From an uncultured Myxococcales bacterium (lineage in GTDB: Bacteria > Myxococcota_A > UBA9042), in assembly GCA_903883645.1 (NCBI GenBank), contig CAISBR010000143.1, positions 1-32,042 on the forward strand: a stretch of DNA of 32,042 nt, read 5' to 3'. Below are positions 1 through 6,734 of the stretch, piece after piece; position 1 is the first letter of the stretch, and every line of letters begins with the position of its first letter. The position numbers and the translations under genes were made by a program. Below the pieces are notes generated by a model, which did no database searches, was not told the origin of the DNA, and saw only the letters and a list, made by a program, of their open reading frames with translations.

Positions 1-439
1 CGCACCACCACACCGACGCCCGCCGGCCGCTTTCGCAGCCCATGGGCGCCCCCCGGGGCCATGTCCAACCCCCGGCCAGCCTTCGGCCCGGCGATGTGTC
101 CGCCGGAGCCTGGTGTAGTCCGCAGCCGCCCGTACGCAGCGGCCGTGGTCCCCAGAGCGGCACTCCGGGGCAGGTGAGGCTTATGCATGGGGTGTGCCAA
201 ATCAAACAGATGTAATTTCATTGGCTTGTTAGGCATGCCCCAGTATCAGCGGTCTCAGCGTGATACCGTGATACTGGTATCACCGGCCGGGCGAAAGGGG
301 GCGCAACCCGCATGGGCAGTGGCCAGCGCGGCCCGCAGGGCCGCCGCAGCCGCTGGTCGACCGGGCGCCAGCCCAGGGCGACTAGCACCCGGTCCGCGCG
401 CAGCGTGGATTCGCCAATCATCCCAAGTAGTCGCCACCC
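1..439. other. Non-coding or undetermined left edge
   Basis: I see no convincing gene here. Reading frames stay open on both strands because of the high GC content, but none has a ribosome binding site with a protein-like product. A relatively AT-rich dip at about 181-230 is followed by the GTATCA/TGATAC half-site cluster described separately. A weak plus-strand promoter-like pair (TTGGCT at 221-226, 17-bp spacer, TATCAG at 244-249) overlaps that cluster. The stretch lies downstream of the minus-strand SRPBCC gene. It could equally be the upstream region of a gene reading leftwards out of the window. Confidence 0.5.
240..286. promoter_or_regulatory. Cluster of GTGATAC/GTATCAC half-sites (operator-like)
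   Basis: Four copies of a 6-7 bp half-site occur within about 41 bp: GTATCAG at 243-249, GTGATAC at 260-266, GTGATAC at 268-274 and GTATCAC at 277-283. The last two form an inverted repeat with 7-bp arms and a 2-bp centre, the geometry of a dimeric repressor operator. A second inverted pair, CCAGTATCA (240-248) and TGATACTGG (269-277), has 9-bp arms. I cannot name the regulator. The target gene may lie left of the window. Confidence 0.45.
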
Positions 440-1087
440 CTACGGCAGCGGCAGCCCCTTCACCTTCGCCAGCAGACTCGCGTACTGGTCGTCCAGCGTC
501 TTCTTCGCCGTCTGCGCGTTCGACCCCACCGACTTGATATGCGCGATCTGCTGCACCAGCGTCACGTCGCTCTGCCCGGCCACCGCGCGCACCGCAATCT
601 CGCCCTCGATCAGCGAGATAAACGTGGTGCCGTCCGTCTTTTGCGACCGTATCATCGCCTGCTCCGGCGCCGACTCGCTGCCCGCCTGCACCGCGTACCG
701 CCAATCCTCAAACCACTCGACGCCACCCGCGTGGTAGTCGATACGAAAGCTGAATGAATACGCAGGCTCGCTGTTCAGCTTGATGCTGTGCGAGGTCGTG
801 CCATGGCGATCGGTGACCACCTCGGGGTCGTGCAGCGCTTGCCACACCGCCGCCGGAGAAGCTTTGACGTAGGCTTGGCCATGTGCCCAATCATAATCAC
901 TTTTTGTTCCCGTTACTGTCGCCTGCACTTCGGGATACGGGTCGCCGGCCAGCGTGGGCAGCGGCGCTGTGTTGGCCTCAAGGGGCGTAACTCCAGCCGC
1001 CAGAGGGGTTTCTGAACTGCACGCAGCGAAAATTGCCAGAGTGGCCACGGCTGCCACATGCGCCGCGCGATAGTAGAAGACGGTCAC
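440..1087 (-). CDS. SRPBCC/START-like putative lipoprotein
   Basis: Predicted 215-residue exported protein. I place the start at a GTG preceded by a GGAG box about 8 nt upstream. The frame stays open further upstream, but that part runs into the acyltransferase gene and is not protein-like. The N-terminus has a hydrophobic stretch ending in a cysteine near residue 23 followed by SSE, which suggests a lipoprotein, although the lipobox is not ideal. The mature part resembles the SRPBCC/START fold (a ligand-binding beta-grip): 'AVWQALHDPEVV' near the start, then the conserved EDW.YA, KT.GT and EGEI segments. It is a paralogue of the first gene of the same operon (2748-3401), sharing the pattern E(D/E)W.YA...AP..A.I..(Q/E)KT(D/E)GT..I....G.I..R. 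It is the last gene of the operon, 23 bp after the acyltransferase. The ligand is unknown. Confidence 0.7.
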   Translation of the reverse strand: MTVFYYRAAHVAAVATLAIFAACSSETPLAAGVTPLEANTAPLPTLAGDPYPEVQATVTGTKSDYDWAHGQAYVKASPAAVWQALHDPEVVTDRHGTTSHSIKLNSEPAYSFSFRIDYHAGGVEWFEDWRYAVQAGSESAPEQAMIRSQKTDGTTFISLIEGEIAVRAVAGQSDVTLVQQIAHIKSVGSNAQTAKKTLDDQYASLLAKVKGLPLP

Positions 1088-1110
1088 GAGAACTCCAAAT
1101 AAATGTGCAA

Positions 1111-2067
1111 TTACAGTGAAATAAAGATGTTGCGCCGCGCCAAATAGCGAGCCCACTGGTCGAGCACCAGCATGAACGCGAGCCCTTGGACCAGGGCCTG
1201 CCACAGCGGCGCCTCGACATGCCAGCGCGGAAACGGCGGCTCTAAGAACGCGCCCAGCAAGAACAGGTGCGAACAGTACAGAACCAAAGGATTCTTGCCC
1301 CACACTTCTAAGAATGCCGCCGGCCGCTCGCGGTGCCGCACCAGCCAGTCGGTCGCACCGAACAGCGTCGCCGCCACCGCCGCCACCAGCAGGTCAAAGC
1401 TAATCGACATGCGGTGTTTGCTGATCGGATACACCGTCGCCAGGGCGAGCGCCGCCGCCACCATCGCCGGCACCAGCAGCCAATAGGCCCGCAACCGCCT
1501 GTCGCGATACAGGTCTGCATACACCGTTGCCAGCATCATCAGCGCCGCCCAGCTCAGCGACCCCTGGATGCCCGCGTGCGACGACGCCACCACTGTCTGC
1601 AGCCACATGGTCTCGACCAGGTACTGGTACAGCCCCAGCAAGGCCAGAGCCAGCGCAAGTCGCGGCCACTTCTTAAGAAACAGCGTGGGCGCCGACAGTG
1701 CCACCGCCGTGCCGATCGCTTGCAGCGTGCCCCACTGACCAGTCTCGTGGGCAAAACCGTAGTTCGACTCGCCCTGGCTAAACAGCGCGCCAATGCCCAC
1801 CAGCGCCATCGACCGCTTCAGCACGTGTTCAAAGGTCTTTTGCCGCCCCTCGCGCTGCAGTCGCCGCCGCAAAGCTGGGGCCGCCGTCAGGCCAATGGCA
1901 AACACGAAGCACGGCGCCACCAAATCCGCAATTGTCAGGCCCACATCGGGCGCGTGCTTAAACCACGCCGGCACCGCGCGAATCCGCTCGGCAAAGTTGA
2001 CCGGCAGCATCACAAAGATGGCGAGGCCGCGAAACAAGTCGATGGCGGCATTGCGTTCGTTTTGCAT
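1111..2067 (-). CDS. HGSNAT/DUF5009-family membrane acyltransferase
   Basis: Integral membrane protein of 318 residues. The N-terminal signature 'AIDLFRGLAIFVMLPVNF' matches the D..RGL.I..M..VN motif of the heparan-alpha-glucosaminide N-acetyltransferase / DUF1624 / DUF5009 superfamily. Members of this superfamily move acyl groups across or onto the membrane-exposed side of glycans or lipids. About eight to nine hydrophobic segments follow, and the family-typical 'VWGKNPLVLYCSHLFL' appears near residues 255-270. The start is supported by AAGGAAA about 5 nt upstream of ATG. It is the third gene of a minus-strand operon between an unknown exported protein and an SRPBCC-like lipoprotein, which suggests that an envelope molecule is acylated and bound. 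The substrate cannot be read from the sequence. Length is typical of the shorter bacterial members. Confidence 0.75.
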   Translation of the reverse strand: MQNERNAAIDLFRGLAIFVMLPVNFAERIRAVPAWFKHAPDVGLTIADLVAPCFVFAIGLTAAPALRRRLQREGRQKTFEHVLKRSMALVGIGALFSQGESNYGFAHETGQWGTLQAIGTAVALSAPTLFLKKWPRLALALALLGLYQYLVETMWLQTVVASSHAGIQGSLSWAALMMLATVYADLYRDRRLRAYWLLVPAMVAAALALATVYPISKHRMSISFDLLVAAVAATLFGATDWLVRHRERPAAFLEVWGKNPLVLYCSHLFLLGAFLEPPFPRWHVEAPLWQALVQGLAFMLVLDQWARYLARRNIFISL

Positions 2068-2088
2068 CGCTTTCCTTGGTGGCCGCGG

Positions 2089-2751
2089 TCACAGAGTGCG
2101 CAAGGCGAGGTGGCCCTGGCGGTACTGGGCCAGCACATCGGTCAGCCGGCGCGGCTGGGTGGCAAACATCAGCTCGCCCACGGCAGTGCCTGCTACAGCG
2201 TTGACCAGACCCGAGGTTTTGTCGTGCAGCCCGTACGCAATCCACGCGCCCAAGGCCACATTGAAGACCGCATTGCCGGCATGTTCGAGCCAGCCGACAC
2301 ACTCGCGTTCGTCGCGCTCGTTGGCCATTAGCAGCTCTTGCACTGCCGCCAGTGTCGGGCACAGGCCCTGAGTGGTCGCGCGCTGTTTCGCCTTGCTCGT
2401 CAAGTCCTTGCCATCGGTCATCACATCGAGCGGCGCCACCGTCAGTGCCAGCACGCCCACCAGCGAGCTGCCTGCACCGACCAGGTCGACCGAGCGGTCA
2501 TTGCCATGCAAGGCCGGCGCGACCGCCAGTTGCCCCACGGTGAGCGCCGCATACGAGCCGCGCCAAATGCTATCGTATACCCGCACGCGATGGGCCTCGC
2601 TCTCTAGGGAGTGGGTCAGAAAATCAAGGCGATCTTGGGGACTTTGCTCCTGTAGCTCGGTCGCCGAGCCCGCCAGTGGCGCACACGGCTCGGCCGACGC
2701 GATTGCTGCCCAGGCAAGCCCAGCTATCGCGGCCATAGCGATAAATTTCAA
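2089..2751 (-). CDS. Exported protein of unknown function (TTG start)
   Basis: 220-residue protein that I do not recognise. I place the start at TTG, four bases overlapping the TGA stop of the upstream gene (TTGA junction), with AGGAA about 6 nt before it. The next in-frame ATG, five codons later, has no ribosome binding site. The first 20 residues form a signal peptide (KFIAMAAIAGLAWAAIASA) with a likely cleavage before EPCAP. The mature protein is mainly helical, with two weakly hydrophobic hairpins around residues 65-105 and 160-195. It ends with a 'GELMFATQPRRL' segment of a kind I associate with uncharacterised Myxococcota exported proteins (from memory, low weight). The overlap with the SRPBCC gene suggests translational coupling and a shared envelope function. 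Confidence 0.65.
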   Translation of the reverse strand: MKFIAMAAIAGLAWAAIASAEPCAPLAGSATELQEQSPQDRLDFLTHSLESEAHRVRVYDSIWRGSYAALTVGQLAVAPALHGNDRSVDLVGAGSSLVGVLALTVAPLDVMTDGKDLTSKAKQRATTQGLCPTLAAVQELLMANERDERECVGWLEHAGNAVFNVALGAWIAYGLHDKTSGLVNAVAGTAVGELMFATQPRRLTDVLAQYRQGHLALRTL

Positions 2752-3401
2752 GGTAATTTCCTGAGCTTTGCCAATAGCTCGCGCAGCCCCTTGGTCTGGT
2801 CGGCCTGGTCGTGGCGGTCGATCTTCGACTCTTCGTACTGGTACATGTCCGTCTGCGTATCCGACAGCCGCCGCAGCACGATATTGCCGCAGAAGTGCTC
2901 GATATGGCTGGTACCCTCGGTCTTTTCGTACGAAATTACCCACGCGGTCGGCGCCTCGGCCGGTCCTTCTGCGGCGGCATAGGCCCACTCTTCGGTCCAG
3001 CGAATCTTCACCATCGGAAACGGCCGCACCTCGTACGCCACCGCATGGCGCGCCACGTAGAGGGGTGAAGTCTGCTTTTTTACTTGCATGTCGTCGACTT
3101 CGGGGTCGCGCATGGTGTCGTGGTTCAGCAGCAGGGCCAGTACCCGCGTCGCCGGCTTGGCAATGGTGCCGCGCAGTTGCGTCCAGATCAGGCCGTCGCC
3201 CTTTTCGCCCGCGCTGTAAGCATCGCCCTTTTGCGCAGCAGGAATCGGTGCTTTTAGGGGTGTGACCACCTTGCCGGCAAAGTCGAAGCAGCGGGCCTCG
3301 GCGCGGCTGGGTGTACCCCACGCAAAGCCGGCGGCCGCGAGCGCCACCACCAAGATGACGCACCGCTTGCGAGACACCGAACTCGGCGAAATTCTCGGCA
3401 T
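2748..3401 (-). CDS. Secreted SRPBCC/START-like protein
   Basis: 217-residue protein with an N-terminal signal peptide: positively charged RKR, then a hydrophobic run VILVVALAAAGFAWG, with likely cleavage after AEA around residue 36. The mature part carries the same conserved blocks as the 440-1087 product. These are 'RWTEEWAYA' around the centre, 'YEKTEGTSHI', a following G.I..R strand, and a charged C-terminal helix ending in LLAKLRKLP. These suggest an SRPBCC/START-like fold binding a hydrophobic ligand. Unlike its paralogue it lacks a lipobox cysteine, so it is probably periplasmic. It is the first gene of the four-gene operon, 74 bp downstream of alaS on the same strand, and may be partly read through from alaS. 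Ligand and role are unknown. Confidence 0.7.
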   Translation of the reverse strand: MPRISPSSVSRKRCVILVVALAAAGFAWGTPSRAEARCFDFAGKVVTPLKAPIPAAQKGDAYSAGEKGDGLIWTQLRGTIAKPATRVLALLLNHDTMRDPEVDDMQVKKQTSPLYVARHAVAYEVRPFPMVKIRWTEEWAYAAAEGPAEAPTAWVISYEKTEGTSHIEHFCGNIVLRRLSDTQTDMYQYEESKIDRHDQADQTKGLRELLAKLRKLP

Positions 3402-3475
3402 TCAGAGCGCTCCGGTCGCGGCGTGGGCGCGGGTGGCAAGCGTAGCGCGGATTCACTAAGAATCACAAGCACAAC

Positions 3476-6184
3476 CTAGCCCGCCCGCTTCGCCACACCC
3501 GCGAAAAACGCCTCGGCTAGCGCGGCCACGTCGCCCGGCGCGTTCCCGCCCGCCTGCGCCATGTCGGGCCGACCGCCGCCCTTGCCGCCCAGCAGCGGCG
3601 CCAGCTCGGCCACCAGCGGACCCGCCGCCACCTTGCCACACACGTCTTTGGTCGCCGCCACCAGCAGCAACGCCTTGCCACCCTCTTGCAGCGACAGCAG
3701 CGCCACCACACCCGAGCCCAGCTTGTCGCGCGTCTGGTCGGCCAGGTTGCGCAGCACCACCGCGTCGGCGCCCTCGACCGTGCGGAACACCGCCTTGATA
3801 CCCGCGACCGTGCGCTCCTGAGCGTCGGTACCACCGCTACCCGACAGCGCTTTTTGCTTCCAGCGCTCGACTTCTTGCTGCGCGGCCTTCAGCTGCTCGT
3901 ACACCCGCTCGAGCCGCTCGCCCGCCTGGTCGGCCCCTGAGCCCAGCCGCCGCGCCAGGCCCTCGAGCATTTGTGTGGTGCTCTGCACGTGCTCGACCGC
4001 CGCCAGATGGCACACTGCCTCGATGCGTCGCACACCTGCCGACACCGCGCTTTCACTCACGATTTGGATAAAGCCAATGTCGCCCGTCCGCGCCACGTGC
4101 GTACCGCCGCACAGCTCGACCGAGTCGCCCAGCTTCATCACCCGCACCACGTCGCCGTACTTGTCGCCAAAAAACGCCATCGCGCCGCGCTTAACTGCCA
4201 CGTCCATGCTGGTGTTTTCGACTTCGGCCGGCTGATTGGCCACCACCCGCTGGTTGGCATGGCGCTCGACCGCGCGCAGTTCGTCGGCGGTCAGCGCCGC
4301 AAAGTGCGAGAAATCAAAGCGCAAACGTCCTGGTTCGACCAGCGACCCGCGCTGCTTGACGTGCACACCCAGCGTATCGCGCAGCGCCTTGTGAATCAGG
4401 TGCGTCGCCGAGTGGTGGGCCTGGATCGACGCCCGCCGCGGCGCCTCGACCTGCACTAGCACATTGTCGCCCGCCGTGACCGCGCCGTTGTCGATCTTTA
4501 CCCGGTGAAAGTGCAGGCCTTTGCCCGCCTTCAGCGTATCCAGCACCACCGCGCGACCGCCCTCGACCAGTGCAAGCTCGCCCTTGTCGCCCACCTGGCC
4601 ACCGCCCTCGCCGTACAAACACGTGCGATTCAGCACCACTAGGCCCTCTTGACCCACGCCCAGACTCGCCACGCGTGCGCCGTCTTGGATCACCGCCAGC
4701 ACCGTCGCCGCCGCGTGATCGTGCTCATAGCCGACAAATTCGGTCGCCAAACCTTCGTCGCCCAGTTCTTTGGCCAGCTCGACGAGGTCGCCGCCGCCTT
4801 TCTTCCAGCTCGCCTTGCCGCGTGCCTTCTGCTCAGCCATCGCCTGGTCAAAGCCGGGCATGTCGAGCTCAAAGCCGTGCTCGCTGCAAATCAGCGCCGT
4901 AAGGTCGGTGGGGAAGCCGTGGGTATCGTGCAGCAAGAACACCGCCGCGCCCGGCAGCAACTTGGCGCCACCCTCGGCGGCAATCCGGCCAATTTCCGCA
5001 GAGATGAGCCGCAGTCCCGACTCCAGCGTCTGGCCAAAGCGCTCCTCTTCTTGCCGCGTGACCCGCTCGATCACCGCCCGCTGGGTCAGCAGCTCGGGGA
5101 AGATGCCGCCCAGCAGATCCGCCGACTTTACCGCTACTTCGCAGAGGAACGGCCCCTTGATGCCCAGGTTGCGGCCGTAGCGCATGGCGCGGCGCATGAC
5201 CCGACGTAGTACGTAGCCACGGCCTTCGCTGTCGGGGTAAATGCCCTCGGCGATTAAGAATGCGGCGGCCCGCGCGTGGTCGGCGATGACGCGGAAGGCC
5301 ACGTCGCGCTCGACGTCGGCATTGCCCGACACCACGTTCTCGGGGTCGAACTGGCCGCAATACTTGGTGTTTGCCAGTCGCTCCGTCACCGCGATCAGCT
5401 CCAAGAACAGGTCGGTCGCGTAGTTCGAGCTCTGGCCCTGCACCACCGAGGCGATGCGTTCAAGGCCCATACCCGTATCGACGCACGGCGCCGGTAGGGG
5501 TGTTAAGTGGCCGTTTTGCCGATCGTATTGCATAAAGACGCAGTTCCAGATCTCCATGTAGCGGCCGTCGTCGGCGTACAGGCTGCAGCCCGGGCCCTGG
5601 CTGGGGTCGAGATCATAATAAATTTCAGTACATGGTCCGCACGGGCCGGTGTCGCCCATCGACCAGAAGTTGTCCTTTTCGCCCAGGGGCAGGATGCGGT
5701 TCTCGGGCAGAGTCGAGATAACCTTCCATAAATCGCGGGCTTCGGTGTCTGCGGGCAGGGCGTCGTTGCCGCCGAACCAAGTCACCACTAGGCGCGAGGG
5801 GTCGAGCCGCAGCCACTCGGTCAAGAACCGCCAGGCGAAGCGAATCGCGCCCTCTTTGAAGTAGTCGCCAAAGCTGAAGTTGCCCAGCATCTCAAACAGG
5901 GTGTGGTGGCGGCGCGTGCGGCCCACATTCTCGAGATCATTGTGCTTACCCGACACGCGCAGGCACTTCTGCGTACTCGTCGCAGTCTTGTAGGGCGCGG
6001 CGCGGGCGCCGGTAAAGTAGTCTTTAAACTGCACCATGCCGGCATTGACGAACAGCAGCGTGGGGTCGGCGGGCGGCAGCAGCGAGTGCGAGGCCACCAC
6101 GGCATGGCCGTGCTCGGCGAAGAAGTCGAGAAAAGCCTTGCGGATTTCGGCAACGGTCTGGGGCACTTGGGCGGGCGTGGGCAT
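3476..6184 (-). CDS. alaS: Alanine--tRNA ligase
   Basis: Class II alanyl-tRNA synthetase of 902 residues (bacterial AlaRS is usually about 870-880), which charges tRNA-Ala in the cytoplasm. Visible in order: the N-terminal R.AFL.FF..HGH segment; the catalytic-core motif 'HTLFEMLGNFSFGDYFKEGA' near residue 95; the editing-domain zinc motif HSATHLIHKAL (H...H) near 590; CGGTHVARTGDIG near 690; and the C-Ala domain GGKGGGRPDMAQAGG near 870. All expected domains are present and intact. The ATG start has a GGAG box about 8 nt upstream. The frame stays open for nearly 600 bases further, but that part is low-complexity and non-homologous. A long leader with tandem repeats, a palindrome and a promoter-like motif lies about 220-265 bp upstream. 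Confidence 0.97.
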   Translation of the reverse strand: MPTPAQVPQTVAEIRKAFLDFFAEHGHAVVASHSLLPPADPTLLFVNAGMVQFKDYFTGARAAPYKTATSTQKCLRVSGKHNDLENVGRTRRHHTLFEMLGNFSFGDYFKEGAIRFAWRFLTEWLRLDPSRLVVTWFGGNDALPADTEARDLWKVISTLPENRILPLGEKDNFWSMGDTGPCGPCTEIYYDLDPSQGPGCSLYADDGRYMEIWNCVFMQYDRQNGHLTPLPAPCVDTGMGLERIASVVQGQSSNYATDLFLELIAVTERLANTKYCGQFDPENVVSGNADVERDVAFRVIADHARAAAFLIAEGIYPDSEGRGYVLRRVMRRAMRYGRNLGIKGPFLCEVAVKSADLLGGIFPELLTQRAVIERVTRQEEERFGQTLESGLRLISAEIGRIAAEGGAKLLPGAAVFLLHDTHGFPTDLTALICSEHGFELDMPGFDQAMAEQKARGKASWKKGGGDLVELAKELGDEGLATEFVGYEHDHAAATVLAVIQDGARVASLGVGQEGLVVLNRTCLYGEGGGQVGDKGELALVEGGRAVVLDTLKAGKGLHFHRVKIDNGAVTAGDNVLVQVEAPRRASIQAHHSATHLIHKALRDTLGVHVKQRGSLVEPGRLRFDFSHFAALTADELRAVERHANQRVVANQPAEVENTSMDVAVKRGAMAFFGDKYGDVVRVMKLGDSVELCGGTHVARTGDIGFIQIVSESAVSAGVRRIEAVCHLAAVEHVQSTTQMLEGLARRLGSGADQAGERLERVYEQLKAAQQEVERWKQKALSGSGGTDAQERTVAGIKAVFRTVEGADAVVLRNLADQTRDKLGSGVVALLSLQEGGKALLLVAATKDVCGKVAAGPLVAELAPLLGGKGGGRPDMAQAGGNAPGDVAALAEAFFAGVAKRAG

Positions 6185-6371
6185 CGTGGTCTCCAACTTG
6201 GTCCGAACTGGGCGTAACGCGGCGCGGCGAACCCCGCTGTCGGGGGCGCGCGAGTGTAGCGGAATAGCCGGCTTCAGGCCAGATCTTGGCGTGGGCCTGG
6301 GCTGGCTGCGGGCGTGTGGCGTCGGGTCTCTTGGGCAGTCGCGGCACGGAACAGCCCGGGCCCTGCGCAGA

Positions 6372-6413
6372 GGCGGAGTAGAACGGGCGGAGTAGAACGG
6401 GCGGAGTAGAACG
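6372..6413. repeat. 3 x 14-bp perfect tandem repeat upstream of alaS
   Basis: The unit GGCGGAGTAGAACG occurs three times head to tail without mismatch (6372-6385, 6386-6399, 6400-6413). Each copy includes GGAGTAGAA, the exact reverse complement of TTCTACTCC at 6422-6430. Each of the three copies could therefore pair with the same partner arm. The repeat lies between the presumed alaS promoter and the alaS start, so it would be within the mRNA leader. Confidence 0.9.
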
Positions 6414-6430
6414 CAGCCATTTTCTACTCC
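6403..6430 (-). promoter_or_regulatory. Palindrome in the alaS leader
   Basis: Inverted repeat with perfect 9-bp arms (6403-6411 and 6422-6430) and a 10-base loop. On the minus strand it reads GGAGTAGAA, loop, TTCTACTCC. It overlaps the promoter-like TAGAAA element. In E. coli, AlaRS is reported to repress its own gene by binding a palindrome next to the transcription start. A comparable autoregulatory site is a reasonable but unproven reading here. It could also act as an RNA hairpin with alternative partners supplied by the tandem repeat. Confidence 0.5.
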
Positions 6431-6449
6431 TCGAAAATAAAGGACTTGC
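6414..6449 (-). promoter_or_regulatory. Promoter-like motif upstream of alaS, shared with fumarase
   Basis: On the minus strand this reads GCAAGTCCT, an A/T-rich TTTATTTTC spacer, and then GTAGAAAATGGCTG. The last 14 bases are identical to the motif at 13350-13363 upstream of the fumarase gene, and about 13 of the next 22 positions also match at the same spacing. TAGAAA is a plausible -10 element, but there is no TTGACA-like -35. Either a different sigma factor or an activator site is possible. It lies about 230 bp upstream of the alaS ATG. Confidence 0.45.
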
Positions 6450-6734
6450 GTTAGGGATGGCCGCCCGCAGGGTGGCGGCGCCGCCCAGGCCGTGCGGGGC
6501 CTTGCCACTGCAGGCGGCGTCGCCATCGCGGCGCGCAGGCTCCTCGGTTGCTCGCCAGGCCCCTGTTCGCGCCGCGACGCCAGCCCGACCCGCTGCGCCG
6601 GAACTGTCACATTTGCATGGCATTTCATCGCGGCGGGGAACGCCCAGCCTCTACCCCGACCGCCCGCGCCCCACATCGCCCGCAACTCCACACGCCGCTT
6701 GCCCAACCGCCCCGCCGGCGCGTAGCATGGCCGC

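Larger units (their letters stand above)
6185..6734. other. Divergent intergenic region alaS / rlmK-like
   Basis: 550 bp without a supported gene between the divergently transcribed alaS and the methyltransferase gene. It contains the 14-bp triplicate repeat, the palindrome and the promoter-like motif listed separately at 6372-6449. The remaining approximately 280 bp on the methyltransferase side (6450-6734) are very GC-rich. Open frames there look like composition artefacts. I see no clear promoter for the plus-strand gene. Confidence 0.6.

Noticed and set aside
1..220. Minus-strand open frame beginning with ATG at about 220 and running off the left edge
   Set aside because: No ribosome binding site, no recognisable protein features and no codon bias. 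Open frames are expected at this GC content.
190..240. attC-like or integron recombination site (GTTAGGC core with GCCAA/TTGGC arms)
   Set aside because: Only one core-like heptamer is present. The second core has mismatches, the paired arms are just 5 bp, and no integrase or cassette genes are seen.
1333..2331. Long plus-strand open frame opposite the acyltransferase gene
   Set aside because: It is His/Arg/Gln-rich and lies antisense to a clear membrane protein gene, a typical GC-rich shadow.
2752..3456. Upstream extension of the 2089-2751 gene in the same frame
   Set aside because: It would fully overlap the clearly supported SRPBCC gene in another frame and has no protein-like character. 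The signal peptide marks the true start.
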